64,000 bases of DNA from Paracoccaceae bacterium (GTDB lineage Bacteria; Pseudomonadota; Alphaproteobacteria; Rhodobacterales; Rhodobacteraceae), in NCBI GenBank assembly GCA_024742835.1, contig JANSXS010000013.1, positions 1 through 64,000 on the forward strand. The letters are read 5' to 3'. Below the pieces are notes generated by a model, which was not told the DNA's origin, did no database searches, and saw nothing but the letters and a program-made list of their open reading frames with translations. How positions within the stretch are numbered: the stretch's first letter is position 1; each line of letters begins with the position of its first letter. Positions 7,454 to 16,609 of the stretch are shown piece by piece. The translations under genes were made by a program, and so were the position numbers.

Positions 7454-8074
7454 ATGACAAAAAGAACTGCTGCCAAGTACAAAATCGACCGCCGCATGGG
7501 CGAAAACATCTGGGGCCGTGCGAAATCCCCGGTAAACCGCCGTGAATACGGCCCCGGCCAGCACGGCCAGCGCCGCAAGGGCAAGATCTCTGATTTCGGT
7601 CTTCAGCTGCGTGCCAAGCAGAAGCTGAAGGGCTATTACGGCGACCTGACCGAAAAGCAATTCCGCCGCATCTTCAAGGATGCCGAGCGTCAGCGCGGCG
7701 ATACCGGCGAGCTGCTCATCGGCCTGCTGGAGCGCCGTCTGGACGCGGTCGTTTACCGTGCCAAGTTCGTGCCAACCATCTTTGCCGCCCGCCAGTTCGT
7801 GAATCACAAGCACGTGCGCGTGAATGGCCAGATCGTGAACATCCCCTCCTACCGCGTGAAAGAGGGTGACGTGATCGAAGTTCGCGACCGGTCCAAGCAG
7901 ATGGCGTCGATCCTTGAGGCCACGCAACTGGCGGAACGCGACGTGCCGGACTACATTGATGCGGACCATTCCAAGTTGACCGCAACCTTCGTGCGGGTGC
8001 CCACGCTGGGCGATGTGCCGTACCCGGTCATGATGGAACCGAACCTCGTCATCGAATTCTACGCGCAGAACTGA
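7454..8074 (+). CDS. rpsD: 30S ribosomal protein S4
   Basis: 206 residues, the usual length. It has the S4 N-terminal region ([22 protein letters not shown]) and the S4 RNA-binding domain around residues 95-160 ([31 protein letters not shown]). It nucleates assembly of the 16S rRNA 5' domain. It is monocistronic here, with its own promoter, structured leader, RBS GAAGGAG and rho-independent terminator. The alphaproteobacterial type lacks the zinc-binding Cys cluster. Confidence 0.98.
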   Translation: MTKRTAAKYKIDRRMGENIWGRAKSPVNRREYGPGQHGQRRKGKISDFGLQLRAKQKLKGYYGDLTEKQFRRIFKDAERQRGDTGELLIGLLERRLDAVVYRAKFVPTIFAARQFVNHKHVRVNGQIVNIPSYRVKEGDVIEVRDRSKQMASILEATQLAERDVPDYIDADHSKLTATFVRVPTLGDVPYPVMMEPNLVIEFYAQN

Positions 8075-8129
8075 TCCAGAGCGTTCGGCCTTCAGCGAAA
8101 GGCGATGCGCTTTACAAGTTCTACACCGC

Positions 8130-8168
8130 AAAAAGGGGCTGCGACGGGATACCGCCGCGGCCTTTTTT
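8130..8168 (+). terminator. Rho-independent terminator of rpsD
   Basis: AAAAAGGGGCTGCGACGG, loop GATA, then CCGCCGCGGCCTTTTTT. A long GC stem with a few mismatches ends in six T bases, 56 bases after the rpsD stop. Confidence 0.85.
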
Positions 8169-8236
8169 CTTGTGCTGCCATGGGGGATGGTCAAGCCCGG
8201 AACCCGCCGCTAGAACGGCCCGAGGAGACAGACGCC

Positions 8237-9322
8237 ATGACCAAGATCACGCCCCAGCCAGGTATCCTTGACATCGCGCCCTATGTTGGTGGCGCGAGCC
8301 ATGTCGAAGGGATCGCGAATGCCGTCAAGCTAAGCTCGAACGAAAACCCGTTCGGGCCAAGCGAGGCCGCGAAAGAGGCCTTTCGCAAGGCCGCCTACGA
8401 GCTGCATCGCTATCCGTCGACCGATCATGCAAGCCTGCGCGCGGCCATTGCCGAGATCCACGGTCTGGATGCCGGTCGGATCATCTGTGGCGTGGGCAGT
8501 GACGAGATCCTAGCTTTTCTGTGTCAGGCCTATGCCGGGCAGGGTGACGAGGTCATTCATACCGAACATGGATTCGCCATCTATCGCATCGGTGCGCTGG
8601 CCAATGGTGCCACGCCGGTAGAGGTGTCAGAGCGCGAGCGGGTCACGGATGTCGACGCGATCCTGCGGGCGTGTAACGACCGGACGCGCCTTGTCTTCAT
8701 CGCGAACCCCAACAACCCCACCGGCACGATGATCGGCGACGGCGAGATAGCCCGCCTGGCCGAGGGCCTGCCCGACAAGGCGCTGCTGGTGCTGGACGGG
8801 GCCTATGCCGAATATGTCGAGCATTACGACGGTGGCGCGGCGCTGGTCGAGGCGCGCGACAACGTGGTGATGACGCGGACATTTTCCAAGCTTTACGGGC
8901 TGGGCGGCTTGCGCGTGGGCTGGGGCTATGGCCCGGCGCCGGTGATCGACGTGCTCAACCGCATTCGCGGGCCCTTCAACCTCAGCGAAGCGGCGCTTGT
9001 CACCGCCGAGGCGGCGATACGCGATCGGGCATGGGCCGAGAAATGCCGCGCCGACAACAGCCGCCAGCGTGCATGGCTGGCCGAGGCGCTGGCCGAACAT
9101 GGCGTCCCGTCCGACACGTCGACCGCCAATTTCATCCTCGCCCGGTTTGCCGACCAGATTCAGGCCGAGGCCTGTGACGACTACCTGAAAACCCAGGGCC
9201 TGATCGTGCGGCGTGTGGCGGGCTACAAGCTGCCGCATTGCCTGCGCATCACCGTGGGCGACGAGGCAAGCTGCCGCCGGGTGGCACATGCGGTCGGGCA
9301 GTTCATGGGCAATATCGCATGA
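8237..9322 (+). CDS. hisC: Histidinol-phosphate aminotransferase
   Basis: 361-residue class I/II PLP aminotransferase that converts imidazole acetol phosphate plus glutamate to histidinol phosphate. Motifs: [12 protein letters not shown] (substrate phosphate end), [25 protein letters not shown], and the PLP-lysine segment [21 protein letters not shown] 8237 is chosen because the upstream frame overlaps the rpsD terminator. The stop overlaps the tyrA start (ATGA). Pairing with tyrA is common and reflects that HisC-type enzymes may also act in aromatic amino acid transamination; that dual role is inference. Confidence 0.95.
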   Translation: MTKITPQPGILDIAPYVGGASHVEGIANAVKLSSNENPFGPSEAAKEAFRKAAYELHRYPSTDHASLRAAIAEIHGLDAGRIICGVGSDEILAFLCQAYAGQGDEVIHTEHGFAIYRIGALANGATPVEVSERERVTDVDAILRACNDRTRLVFIANPNNPTGTMIGDGEIARLAEGLPDKALLVLDGAYAEYVEHYDGGAALVEARDNVVMTRTFSKLYGLGGLRVGWGYGPAPVIDVLNRIRGPFNLSEAALVTAEAAIRDRAWAEKCRADNSRQRAWLAEALAEHGVPSDTSTANFILARFADQIQAEACDDYLKTQGLIVRRVAGYKLPHCLRITVGDEASCRRVAHAVGQFMGNIA

Positions 9323-10236
9323 GTGCTATTTACGACCGGGTCGCGCTGATCGGGCTGGGCCTGATTGCCTCTTCCATGGCGCACGCGATGCGGCGGGCCG
9401 GGCTGGCGGCCGAGATCACGGGCTTTGCGCGCTCTGCCGAGACGCGCGCCGCGGCGCGCGAGGTGGGCTTTTGTGATCGGGTCTGCGACACTGCTGCCGA
9501 GGCGGTCAGTGGCGCGGATCTGATCGTGCTTTGCGTGCCGGTGGGCGCGATGGGGGTTGTGGCCGCCGAGATCGCGCCCGCGCTGAAATCCGGCGCGACC
9601 GTGTCGGATGTCGGCTCTGTCAAGCGCGCGGTGATCGAGGCAGTGGCCCCGCACCTGCCGGACAATGTGCATTTCGTGCCCGCGCATCCGCTGGCGGGCA
9701 CCGAGCATTCCGGGCCACGTTCGGGCTTTGCCGAGCTTTTCGACAATCGCTGGTGCCTGATCGTGCCGGTTGAGGGCGCTGATCGTGGCGCGGTCGACCG
9801 TGTGGCCCGGCTCTGGCAGGGGATGGGCGCGCTCACCGATGAGATGGAGGCCGATCATCACGATCTGGTTCTTGCCGTCACCAGCCACGCGCCGCATCTG
9901 ATCGCCTACACGATGGTAGGCGTGGCCGATGATCTGCGCCGCGTGACCGACAGCGAGGTGATCAAGTATTCCGCCGCCGGGTTCCGCGACTTCACCCGCA
10001 TCGCCGCCAGCGACCCGACCATGTGGCGCGACGTGTTCCTGACCAACCGCGAGGCGACGCTGGAAATCCTTGGCCGCTTCACAGAAGAGCTGTTTGCCCT
10101 GCAACGTGCGATCCGCACCGGCGATGGCGACATGCTGTTCGACTATTTCACGCGGACACGTGCGATTCGCCGTGGTATCATTGAGGCCGGGCAGGATACC
10201 GACGCGCCGGATTTCGGACGCGTCAAGAAGGGCTGA
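9319..10236 (+). CDS. tyrA: Prephenate/arogenate dehydrogenase
   Basis: 305 residues. N-terminal Rossmann domain with [17 protein letters not shown] (GxGxxxS variant), then [26 protein letters not shown] with the catalytic His, and the helical C-terminal dimer domain ([16 protein letters not shown]). It oxidatively decarboxylates prephenate or arogenate towards tyrosine; specificity cannot be read here. No ACT or chorismate mutase domain is fused. Its start overlaps the hisC stop by four bases, suggesting translational coupling. Confidence 0.94.
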   Translation: MSAIYDRVALIGLGLIASSMAHAMRRAGLAAEITGFARSAETRAAAREVGFCDRVCDTAAEAVSGADLIVLCVPVGAMGVVAAEIAPALKSGATVSDVGSVKRAVIEAVAPHLPDNVHFVPAHPLAGTEHSGPRSGFAELFDNRWCLIVPVEGADRGAVDRVARLWQGMGALTDEMEADHHDLVLAVTSHAPHLIAYTMVGVADDLRRVTDSEVIKYSAAGFRDFTRIAASDPTMWRDVFLTNREATLEILGRFTEELFALQRAIRTGDGDMLFDYFTRTRAIRRGIIEAGQDTDAPDFGRVKKG

Positions 10237-10240
10237 AGAT

Positions 10241-10846
10241 TTGCGGTTCATGTTGGTGATTCCCTTGGCCTTGATCGGGTGTTCGCCATTCGGTGTCGGG
10301 CGCGACGATGCGGACGTTTCCACCCGCGGGTCGGTTTGCGGGATGCCGGAAATCAAGGGTAATTCGGTTGGAAAGGTGCCCGGCAACGGCGCTTGCGGCA
10401 TTGCTGACGCGGTGGCGGTCAGCGCCGTCAGCGGCATCTCGCTCAGCCAGCCGGCGCAGATGGATTGCCGCACGGCGCGCACGCTGAACGCCTGGGTGAA
10501 AGACGCGGCAATCCCCGAGCTGGGCCGCACCGGGGGCGGGCTGTCGTCGCTGAAAGTGGCGGCCCATTACGCTTGCCGCACACGCAACCACCAGCCCGGC
10601 GCACGGCTATCCGAACATGCCAAGGGCAAGGCTATCGACATCGCTGCCATCGGCCTGGCCGACGGATCGGAAATTTCAGTGCTGCACGATTGGGGGCGCG
10701 GCAAGAACGGGCGCATCCTCGAACGGTTGCACAACAGCGCCTGCGGCCCATTCGGCACGGTGCTTGGCCCGAACTCTGACCGGCATCATCAGGACCATTT
10801 CCACTTCGACACCGCCGAACATGGCTACGGGCCATATTGCCGCTGA
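10241..10846 (+). CDS. Extensin-like C-terminal domain lipoprotein
   Basis: 201 residues from TTG 10241, or 198 from ATG 10250. The TTG start gives MRFMLVIPLALIGC, a short lipoprotein signal with a positive charge and lipobox LIGC; AAGAAGG at 10226-10232 fits as RBS. The extensin_C domain shows CRTxRTLNAWV-like (CRTARTLNAWV), HAKGKAIDIAAI and HHQDHFHFD, resembling the metal-binding HxxxxxxD...HxH pattern of peptidoglycan peptidases of the M15-like fold. A cell-envelope hydrolase role is inferred. It begins four bases after tyrA and is probably in the same operon. Confidence 0.82.
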   Translation: MRFMLVIPLALIGCSPFGVGRDDADVSTRGSVCGMPEIKGNSVGKVPGNGACGIADAVAVSAVSGISLSQPAQMDCRTARTLNAWVKDAAIPELGRTGGGLSSLKVAAHYACRTRNHQPGARLSEHAKGKAIDIAAIGLADGSEISVLHDWGRGKNGRILERLHNSACGPFGTVLGPNSDRHHQDHFHFDTAEHGYGPYCR

Positions 10847-10850
10847 CGTG

Positions 10851-11855
10851 TCAGCGCAGCACAAGCCGGGGCGCGGGGCCAATGGGCACCGGGCCAAGCC
10901 GAATGCGCTCGTTGCGGAAGGTCAGCGGAATATCCAGCGTTCGCGGATTGCCCGCCATCCCCGCGATCAGCCCCAGCCCGTCTTCCAGCGTATCGGCCAG
11001 CCCCTGCGGCAGCGCGCCAGAGGTCACGGCGAGGCTCAACATCTCGCGCCAGTTGCGGGCCTTGACCACGATCTCTCCGGTCGGGCGACCAGCCATGTCG
11101 ATATCGAGTGTGCCGGCCGCTTGCAGTTCCAGCCGGCCCCAGCGGGCTTCGGCGAGGCGAAGCTGGATTTTCCGGGGCTGTGGGCGCGCCTCTTCGATGG
11201 CAGTTATGTCCCAGGGTTTGTCAAACCCGACGGTCACATCCGCCTGAAAGCTGTCAAGGCGGTCGGGCAGGGTGCCGCCTGGATCGAGCTTCGCGCGCCA
11301 GTCCAGCGCTGGCGACAGCCCATCGGCATTCAGGCCAAAGCGATAGCTCGCCTCGGCGCCGGCACTGCGTTCGGCGGCCAGTGTCAGGCTGTCGGCGCGG
11401 GTTGGCTGGCTGTTGTCACTGTCCTTGATGGACAGCGCGGTGGCCGTCAGGGTCAGGCGATCCAGTGGCAGGCGCGGCGCGGGGCGTGTAACAAGGCTGG
11501 CGCGCATGTCATCGCTCTGGATGTCGAATTTCTGCTGAGGCGTGGCGAGGCTTTGGGTGTCGGGCCAGACCGCGATCACGTGATTGGGGCGGTAGCTTAG
11601 CGCCAGCATCTGGAAAACGGGCGCGTCCCAGACCAGCCCGGTATCGGGGTCGGCAAGGGTTACGTCGAGCAGCGTGGTGTCAAAGCGGTTTGGAAAGCCG
11701 CGCGTTTCGAGCGTCTCGTATTCGGCGACCCAACCATCGGTGCGGCGTGCCTCGAACCATCGTTCGAATGTCGTCGTGACTCCGGCAGAGCCGATGGCCC
11801 AGTACCCGGCCCAGCCTGCGGCCAACAACGAGATTACAATGAGGAGTGTTCGCAT
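10851..11855 (-). CDS. DUF2125 family envelope protein
   Basis: 334 residues. N-terminal hydrophobic segment MRTLLIVISLLAAGWAGYW is a signal anchor or signal peptide. The rest has alternating beta-rich repeats, including TLETRGFPNRFDTTLLDV, typical of DUF2125, a family of exported proteins of unknown function in alphaproteobacteria. The start at 11855 is chosen for the membrane segment; a much longer upstream frame is antisense to chaC. Convergent with the extensin-like gene, four bases apart. Confidence 0.85.
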   Translation of the reverse strand: MRTLLIVISLLAAGWAGYWAIGSAGVTTTFERWFEARRTDGWVAEYETLETRGFPNRFDTTLLDVTLADPDTGLVWDAPVFQMLALSYRPNHVIAVWPDTQSLATPQQKFDIQSDDMRASLVTRPAPRLPLDRLTLTATALSIKDSDNSQPTRADSLTLAAERSAGAEASYRFGLNADGLSPALDWRAKLDPGGTLPDRLDSFQADVTVGFDKPWDITAIEEARPQPRKIQLRLAEARWGRLELQAAGTLDIDMAGRPTGEIVVKARNWREMLSLAVTSGALPQGLADTLEDGLGLIAGMAGNPRTLDIPLTFRNERIRLGPVPIGPAPRLVLR

Positions 11856-11924
11856 CTGCCTGCCGCCGCTTTCATGTCTTTTGATGATGGTGTTTAAGAC
11901 CTCAAAAGCGCGAGGAACAGCAAA

Positions 11925-12455
11925 ATGACGATGTGGGTATTCGGCTATGGTTCGCTTGTCTGGAATCCGGGCTTTGTACCGGCCGAGCGTGTGCTGGCGC
12001 GGCTGACGGGATATCATCGCAGCTTCTGTATGCGCTCGGTGCATCATCGCGGCACCGCGGAGGATCCGGGGCTGGTGCTGGCGCTGGATGCGTCCGACCG
12101 CAGTTATTGCCGGGGCGTGGCCCTGGCCGTGGACCCGGAAGAGGAAGACCGCGTGCTGAGCTACCTGCGCGAGCGCGAACTGGTTTCTGCCGCCTATCTG
12201 GAAAAGCGCCTGCCGCTGGAGTTGCACGACGGGCGGCAGGTCGAGGCCGTGACCTATGTGATCGACGCGGCCCATGTGCAGTATTGCGGCGGGCTGGATT
12301 TGGAAGAACAGGCCCGGATCATCGCGCGCGCGATTGGTGGGCGGGGGCCGAATACCGAATATCTTTTCCAGACCGTCGCTCATCTGGAGGAACTGGGGAT
12401 CCATGACCAGGAGCTTGACTGGCTTGTGCGACGCGTCCGTGCGCTTGCAGCATAA
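11925..12455 (+). CDS. ChaC-like gamma-glutamylcyclotransferase
   Basis: 176 residues. The N-terminal signature VFGYGSLVWNPGF (YGSL substrate loop) and VLSYLRERE are typical; the catalytic Glu is probably in RERELVSAAY. ChaC enzymes cleave glutathione to 5-oxoproline and Cys-Gly in the cytosol. It is divergent from DUF2125 with a 69-base gap. Confidence 0.92.
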   Translation: MTMWVFGYGSLVWNPGFVPAERVLARLTGYHRSFCMRSVHHRGTAEDPGLVLALDASDRSYCRGVALAVDPEEEDRVLSYLRERELVSAAYLEKRLPLELHDGRQVEAVTYVIDAAHVQYCGGLDLEEQARIIARAIGGRGPNTEYLFQTVAHLEELGIHDQELDWLVRRVRALAA

Positions 12456-12522
12456 ACCCTTGGCTTGCCATGATTGACGGCGTAGGGTTGTGGCCAGAAT
12501 AACAGTGCCGGGAGTTGTCCGG

Positions 12523-13782
12523 ATGGACCAGCCGGACCGTGAGGTCGAGCCGCAGTTTTCGCAACCCGTGAGGCAGATCACCTTGATGGTGATCGTGCTT
12601 GCGCTTGTGGGCGCGCTGGCCTTTCTGGCGCTGCCCCGCGTGTTGCCGGTGTTCGAGGCCAACCCCTATCTGAACGGATTTATCTTTTTCGTTTTCCTGA
12701 TCGGTGTCGTGGCCTGTTTCTGGCAGGTCGTGCAGTTGATCGGATCGGTCCGCTGGATCGAAAGTTTCGCTGCCGATCGTCCGGGCGACGAGCCGGTGAC
12801 AGCGCCGCAATTGCTCGCGCCGCTGGCGACGCTGTTGCGGCAACGGGGCAAGAAGCGGCTCAAGATCGCGTCCGGGTCTGCACGGTCGATCCTCGATTCT
12901 GTCGCGCAGCGGATAGACGAAGAACGCGAGATCACCCGCTATATCGTCAACATGTTGATCTTCCTTGGCCTTTTGGGGACGTTCTACGGGCTTGCCACTA
13001 CTGTTCCGGCGGTGGTGGACACGATCCGAAGCCTTGCGCCGCAGGATGGCGAAGGTGGGGTGGACGTGTTCAACCGGCTCATGACCGGGCTTGAGGCGCA
13101 GCTTGGCGGGATGGGGGTTGCCTTTGCCTCGTCGCTGCTGGGGCTTGCGGGGTCGCTCGTGGTCGGCTTGCTGGAGCTTTTCGCGAGCCACGGGCAGAAC
13201 CGTTTTTACCGCGAACTGGAAGAATGGATGTCGACCATCACCCGCGTCGGTTTCGCGGGCGGCGATGGCGAGGGTGGCAGCGATGCGGCGGTGATGCAGG
13301 CCGTCGTGGACAACATGGGCGAGCAGATGGAAAGCTTGCAGCTCATGATGACGCAATCGGATATCAGCCGCGCTATGGTGGACGAAAAGCTGGGCGTGGT
13401 GGCCGATGCGGTGGACCGGCTGGCGACCCGGATGGAAACCAATGGCCAAAGCGCCACGGATGCCGCGCTTTTGCGCGTGGCCGAGGGGCAGGAACGCCTG
13501 CTTGAAAGGCTTGAGGCCCGAAGCGAGCATTTCGGCGAGGGGCTGGATGCCGAAAGCCGAATGCGGCTGCGGTCGATTGATGTTCAGATGTTGCGCATTC
13601 TTGAGGAAATCAGCGCGGGCCGTCAGGAAACCATGACCGAACTGCGCACTGATCTGCGCACCCTGTCCAAGAAGATGTCTCAGGTCGGTGCGCTTTTGTC
13701 CCAGGGGCAGAAGACCGGCACGGGGCCAAAGGCGGGTGTGGCGCGGACGGCTGGCCCCCGCGACACGGAGCAGGGGGGCTAG
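12523..13782 (+). CDS. MotA/TolQ/ExbB-like proton-channel subunit
   Basis: 419 residues from ATG 12523 (GTG 12490 is an alternative; GGGAG at 12510 supports 12523). Four membrane segments: about 20-45, 50-75, 140-165 and 180-205, with LIFLGLLGTFYGLATTVPAV and GMGVAFASSLLGLAGSLVVG matching MotA/TolQ/ExbB motifs. About 200 cytoplasmic, helix-rich residues follow, much longer than ExbB or TolQ. The partner with a D21-bearing TM helix and OmpA domain begins three bases after the stop codon. The pair resembles MotAB, TolQR and ZorAB motors. Its cellular role is unknown. Confidence 0.85.
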   Translation: MDQPDREVEPQFSQPVRQITLMVIVLALVGALAFLALPRVLPVFEANPYLNGFIFFVFLIGVVACFWQVVQLIGSVRWIESFAADRPGDEPVTAPQLLAPLATLLRQRGKKRLKIASGSARSILDSVAQRIDEEREITRYIVNMLIFLGLLGTFYGLATTVPAVVDTIRSLAPQDGEGGVDVFNRLMTGLEAQLGGMGVAFASSLLGLAGSLVVGLLELFASHGQNRFYRELEEWMSTITRVGFAGGDGEGGSDAAVMQAVVDNMGEQMESLQLMMTQSDISRAMVDEKLGVVADAVDRLATRMETNGQSATDAALLRVAEGQERLLERLEARSEHFGEGLDAESRMRLRSIDVQMLRILEEISAGRQETMTELRTDLRTLSKKMSQVGALLSQGQKTGTGPKAGVARTAGPRDTEQGG

Positions 13783-13785
13783 GCG

Positions 13786-15648
13786 ATGGCCCTGTCCCGA
13801 CGCACGGGCGCGCGGTTTCAGGCCTCGATCTGGCCGGGTTTCGTGGATGCGATGACCGGTCTTTTGCTGGTATTGATGTTCGTTCTGACCATTTTCATGG
13901 TGGTGCAATTCGTCCTGCGCGAAACGATCACCGGTCAGGAAAGCAAGCTGGACGAACTCTCTGCCGAGGTGTCAGCGCTGGCCCGTGCGCTTGGGCTTGA
14001 ACAGGATCGTAACGCAACGCTCACCGAGCGGGTCGGGCAGTTGACCGCCACGCTGGGTGATGCGCGCGAACGGCAGGCAGAGCAGGCGGCGCTGATCACG
14101 GCGCTTCAGGGTCGCAGCGCACAGGCCGAAGCCGCGCTGGAGACTGCGCAAACCCGGATCGCCAGTTTCGAGGATCAGGTTGCCAGCCTTCTGGCCCAGC
14201 GTGATCAGGCGTTGGGGCAGGTCGCCGACCTGGAAGGCGCGCGCGATACGCTGCTGAGTGAAAACGAACAATTGCAGCTGGCGCTTGCCGGGCTGCGCGA
14301 TGAGGTTGATGCCCAAAGCGAGGCGGCCCGGCTTGCCGCCGCGCGCCGCGAGGCGTTGCAGGCGCTTGTCGCGGATCTGCAACGTCAGACGGAGGAGGGC
14401 GAAGAGGCGCGCGCGGCGCTGAGCGCACAGGTCGGCGACTTGCAGGACGCACTGACCGACGAGGAAGCCGCGAGGCTGGCCGAGGCCGCAGCGGCAGAGG
14501 CGTTGCGCGACCGGTTGGAGAATGCCGATACGGAATTGACAGCGATGACGCTGGCGTTGGAGCAAGAACGCCAGCGCGCCGAAGACACGCTGGCCCTTTT
14601 GGCGGCGGCGGAATCCGCCCAGGCGGATCTTGATACGCGCTTGGCCGCCACGATTCTAGCGCTGGACGAGGCCCGCGCGGAAGCGGGCGAAGTATCCGGG
14701 ATGCAAGCGGAACTTGAATCAAGCGAGGCGGCCTTGCAGGCAGCGCAGACGCGGATCACCGCGCTTGAGGCTGAACGCGCTTCTGTTGAAATGACGGCCG
14801 AAGAAATGCGCGCGGAATTGACCGCCGCGCTTGCCGCCAAGCTGGCCGCTGAACAGGAGGCCGAAGACCGGCTCTCGGCTGCCGAAGAACGTGCGGTGCT
14901 TCTGGCGCAGGCGCAACGGGAACTGTCAGAGCAAGAAGAGATTGCCAGCGATGCGCAGCGACAGCAGGCTTTGCTAAGCCAGCAGGTCACCGCTCTGCGC
15001 GAGCAGTTGGGCCAGCTACAGGCGCTTTTGGACGATGCGCAAGAGCGTGAGGCCGCAGCCGAGGTGCAACTGCAATCTCTGGGCAACGAGTTGAACACAG
15101 CGCTGGCGCGGGTCGCGGCAGAGGAACGCCGCCGCCGCGAGTTGGAAGAAGCGGAACGCAAGCGGCTTGAGGCCGAGCGCGAGGATCTGGAGCGCTACCG
15201 CTCGGAATTCTTCGGGCGTCTGCGCGAGGTTCTGGGCGCACGCGAGGGGATCCAGATCGAGGGTGACCGTTTCGTGTTCTCGTCCGAGGTGCTTTTCGCG
15301 CCCGGCGAGGCGGATCTTAGCGAAGCAGGCCGCACACAGGTTGCGCGGGTTGCGGGGCTGTTGCTGGATGTCATTGATGACATTCCACCCGGCATTGACT
15401 GGGTGCTGCGGGTGGACGGGCATACGGATGACATCCCGCTGCGGGCCGGGGCGACCTTTGCCGATAACTGGGAGCTGAGCCAGGCGCGCGCGCTGTCTGT
15501 GGTGCGCTATCTGATCGACGCACAGGGGCTGCCGCCGAATCGGCTTGCTGCCAATGGATTTGGCGAGTTCCAGCCCGTCAACACAGCCAGCACCCCCGAA
15601 GCGCGGGCGCAGAACCGGCGGATCGAATTGAAACTTACCGAGCGGTGA
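13786..15648 (+). CDS. MotB/ZorB-like OmpA-domain protein with long coiled coil
   Basis: 620 residues in three parts. Residues 15-45 form one membrane helix (PGFVDAMTGLLLVLMFVLT) with Asp21, which matches the proton-carrying Asp of MotB, TolR and ExbD. Residues about 48-480 are an Ala/Glu/Gln/Leu-rich coiled coil with no Pro. Residues about 495-620 are an OmpA/MotB peptidoglycan-binding domain (VDGHTDDIP, NWELSQARALSVVRYL, NGFGEFQPV, NRRIELKL). The coiled coil could span tens of nanometres, far more than MotB. The 3' end overlaps the M23 peptidase gene on the other strand by 14 bases. Confidence 0.87.
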   Translation: MALSRRTGARFQASIWPGFVDAMTGLLLVLMFVLTIFMVVQFVLRETITGQESKLDELSAEVSALARALGLEQDRNATLTERVGQLTATLGDARERQAEQAALITALQGRSAQAEAALETAQTRIASFEDQVASLLAQRDQALGQVADLEGARDTLLSENEQLQLALAGLRDEVDAQSEAARLAAARREALQALVADLQRQTEEGEEARAALSAQVGDLQDALTDEEAARLAEAAAAEALRDRLENADTELTAMTLALEQERQRAEDTLALLAAAESAQADLDTRLAATILALDEARAEAGEVSGMQAELESSEAALQAAQTRITALEAERASVEMTAEEMRAELTAALAAKLAAEQEAEDRLSAAEERAVLLAQAQRELSEQEEIASDAQRQQALLSQQVTALREQLGQLQALLDDAQEREAAAEVQLQSLGNELNTALARVAAEERRRRELEEAERKRLEAEREDLERYRSEFFGRLREVLGAREGIQIEGDRFVFSSEVLFAPGEADLSEAGRTQVARVAGLLLDVIDDIPPGIDWVLRVDGHTDDIPLRAGATFADNWELSQARALSVVRYLIDAQGLPPNRLAANGFGEFQPVNTASTPEARAQNRRIELKLTER

Positions 15649-16609
15649 CTGAAATATCGGCGTGGCGATTGGCGATCACCCGTCCATCCCGGTCAAGGCG
15701 CACATACCCACGGTAATCGCCTGCGGGCCAGCCACCGTCGGGCGCATGGCGGCCATAGGCGCGGAAAAGCTGCGCCTGCGGTGCATCCAGCGGGATCACG
15801 GTGCGGAAAACCTCGCCCTGTGGCCCGTTCGCCCAAAGTGTGAGAGTGTCGCCTGGTTGAGCGTAAAAAACATGGCCATAAAGCACAAGCGGCGCATCCG
15901 GTGCCGTCTCTGTGACACGCGCCGCGCCGGATTTGACCGCGTCAAACTCTGGTACCCCGGTTGAAAAGGCGGCGGTGAACAGGCCCGCACGGTCATAGCC
16001 GGGCGCGTCCTGCCAAAGCCCGTCCTCGGCACCGCCACAGTCCCCGTCTTTTGCCTCGGGCAGGAACGGATCAATGATGTTGCCGTCCTTGAGTACGCCG
16101 AGATGGATGTGTGGGGCGTTCGTCAGCCCGCTCAGGCCAACCTCCCCAAGCACATCGCCGGTGTCCACCTGCTGCCCCTGGGTTACGGCAACGCTACCCT
16201 CCTTGAGGTGACAATAAAGCGTCTGCCAGCCCTCGCCATGGTCTATTCGCACGGCGTTCCCGCATTCGCGGCCTTCTATCAGGGCGCGATTTTCGTCGGT
16301 CACGGCGCGGTCGGGCACCCCGTCGCGCAAGGCGGCGACACGACCGGGGGCCGCGGCCAGAACATCGACACCGGCATTCATCGCCTCGAAGGACAACAAA
16401 TGGATATCCGTGCCCCGATGTGCGTCGCGGGATTTCAGGCCACAGGTGTAGTCCCGCTGGCCGGGGCCGGGATCAAGATCGACGTAGTCTTCAAGATAAC
16501 AGGTCTTGCCAAGGTCACAATCTATGGGCAGCGACAGGATCGGGGGATCGGCCATCGCCGGCGCTGCGAGCATAAGCCCGAAGATCGCGCCGGCGACGGG
16601 TTTCATCAT
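15635..16609 (-). CDS. M23-family metallopeptidase, exported
   Basis: 324 residues. Signal peptide MMKPVAGAIFGLMLAAPAMA-DP. The LytM/M23 core has SRDAHRGTDIHLL (first His-Asp zinc ligands, HxxxD form), RIDHGEGWQTLYCHL and NAPHIHLGV (HxH). These are the LAS-type zinc residues, so it is probably an active periplasmic peptidoglycan endopeptidase. Its start ATG overlaps the clpA stop (ATGA). The C-terminal 110 residues are an extra beta-rich domain. Confidence 0.88.
   Translation of the reverse strand: MMKPVAGAIFGLMLAAPAMADPPILSLPIDCDLGKTCYLEDYVDLDPGPGQRDYTCGLKSRDAHRGTDIHLLSFEAMNAGVDVLAAAPGRVAALRDGVPDRAVTDENRALIEGRECGNAVRIDHGEGWQTLYCHLKEGSVAVTQGQQVDTGDVLGEVGLSGLTNAPHIHLGVLKDGNIIDPFLPEAKDGDCGGAEDGLWQDAPGYDRAGLFTAAFSTGVPEFDAVKSGAARVTETAPDAPLVLYGHVFYAQPGDTLTLWANGPQGEVFRTVIPLDAPQAQLFRAYGRHAPDGGWPAGDYRGYVRLDRDGRVIANRHADISVTAR

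Noticed and set aside
12523-15648. A Zorya anti-phage system
   Set aside because: The two genes resemble ZorA and ZorB in architecture, but no ZorC, ZorD or ZorE helicase/nuclease genes are present, and neighbours are housekeeping.
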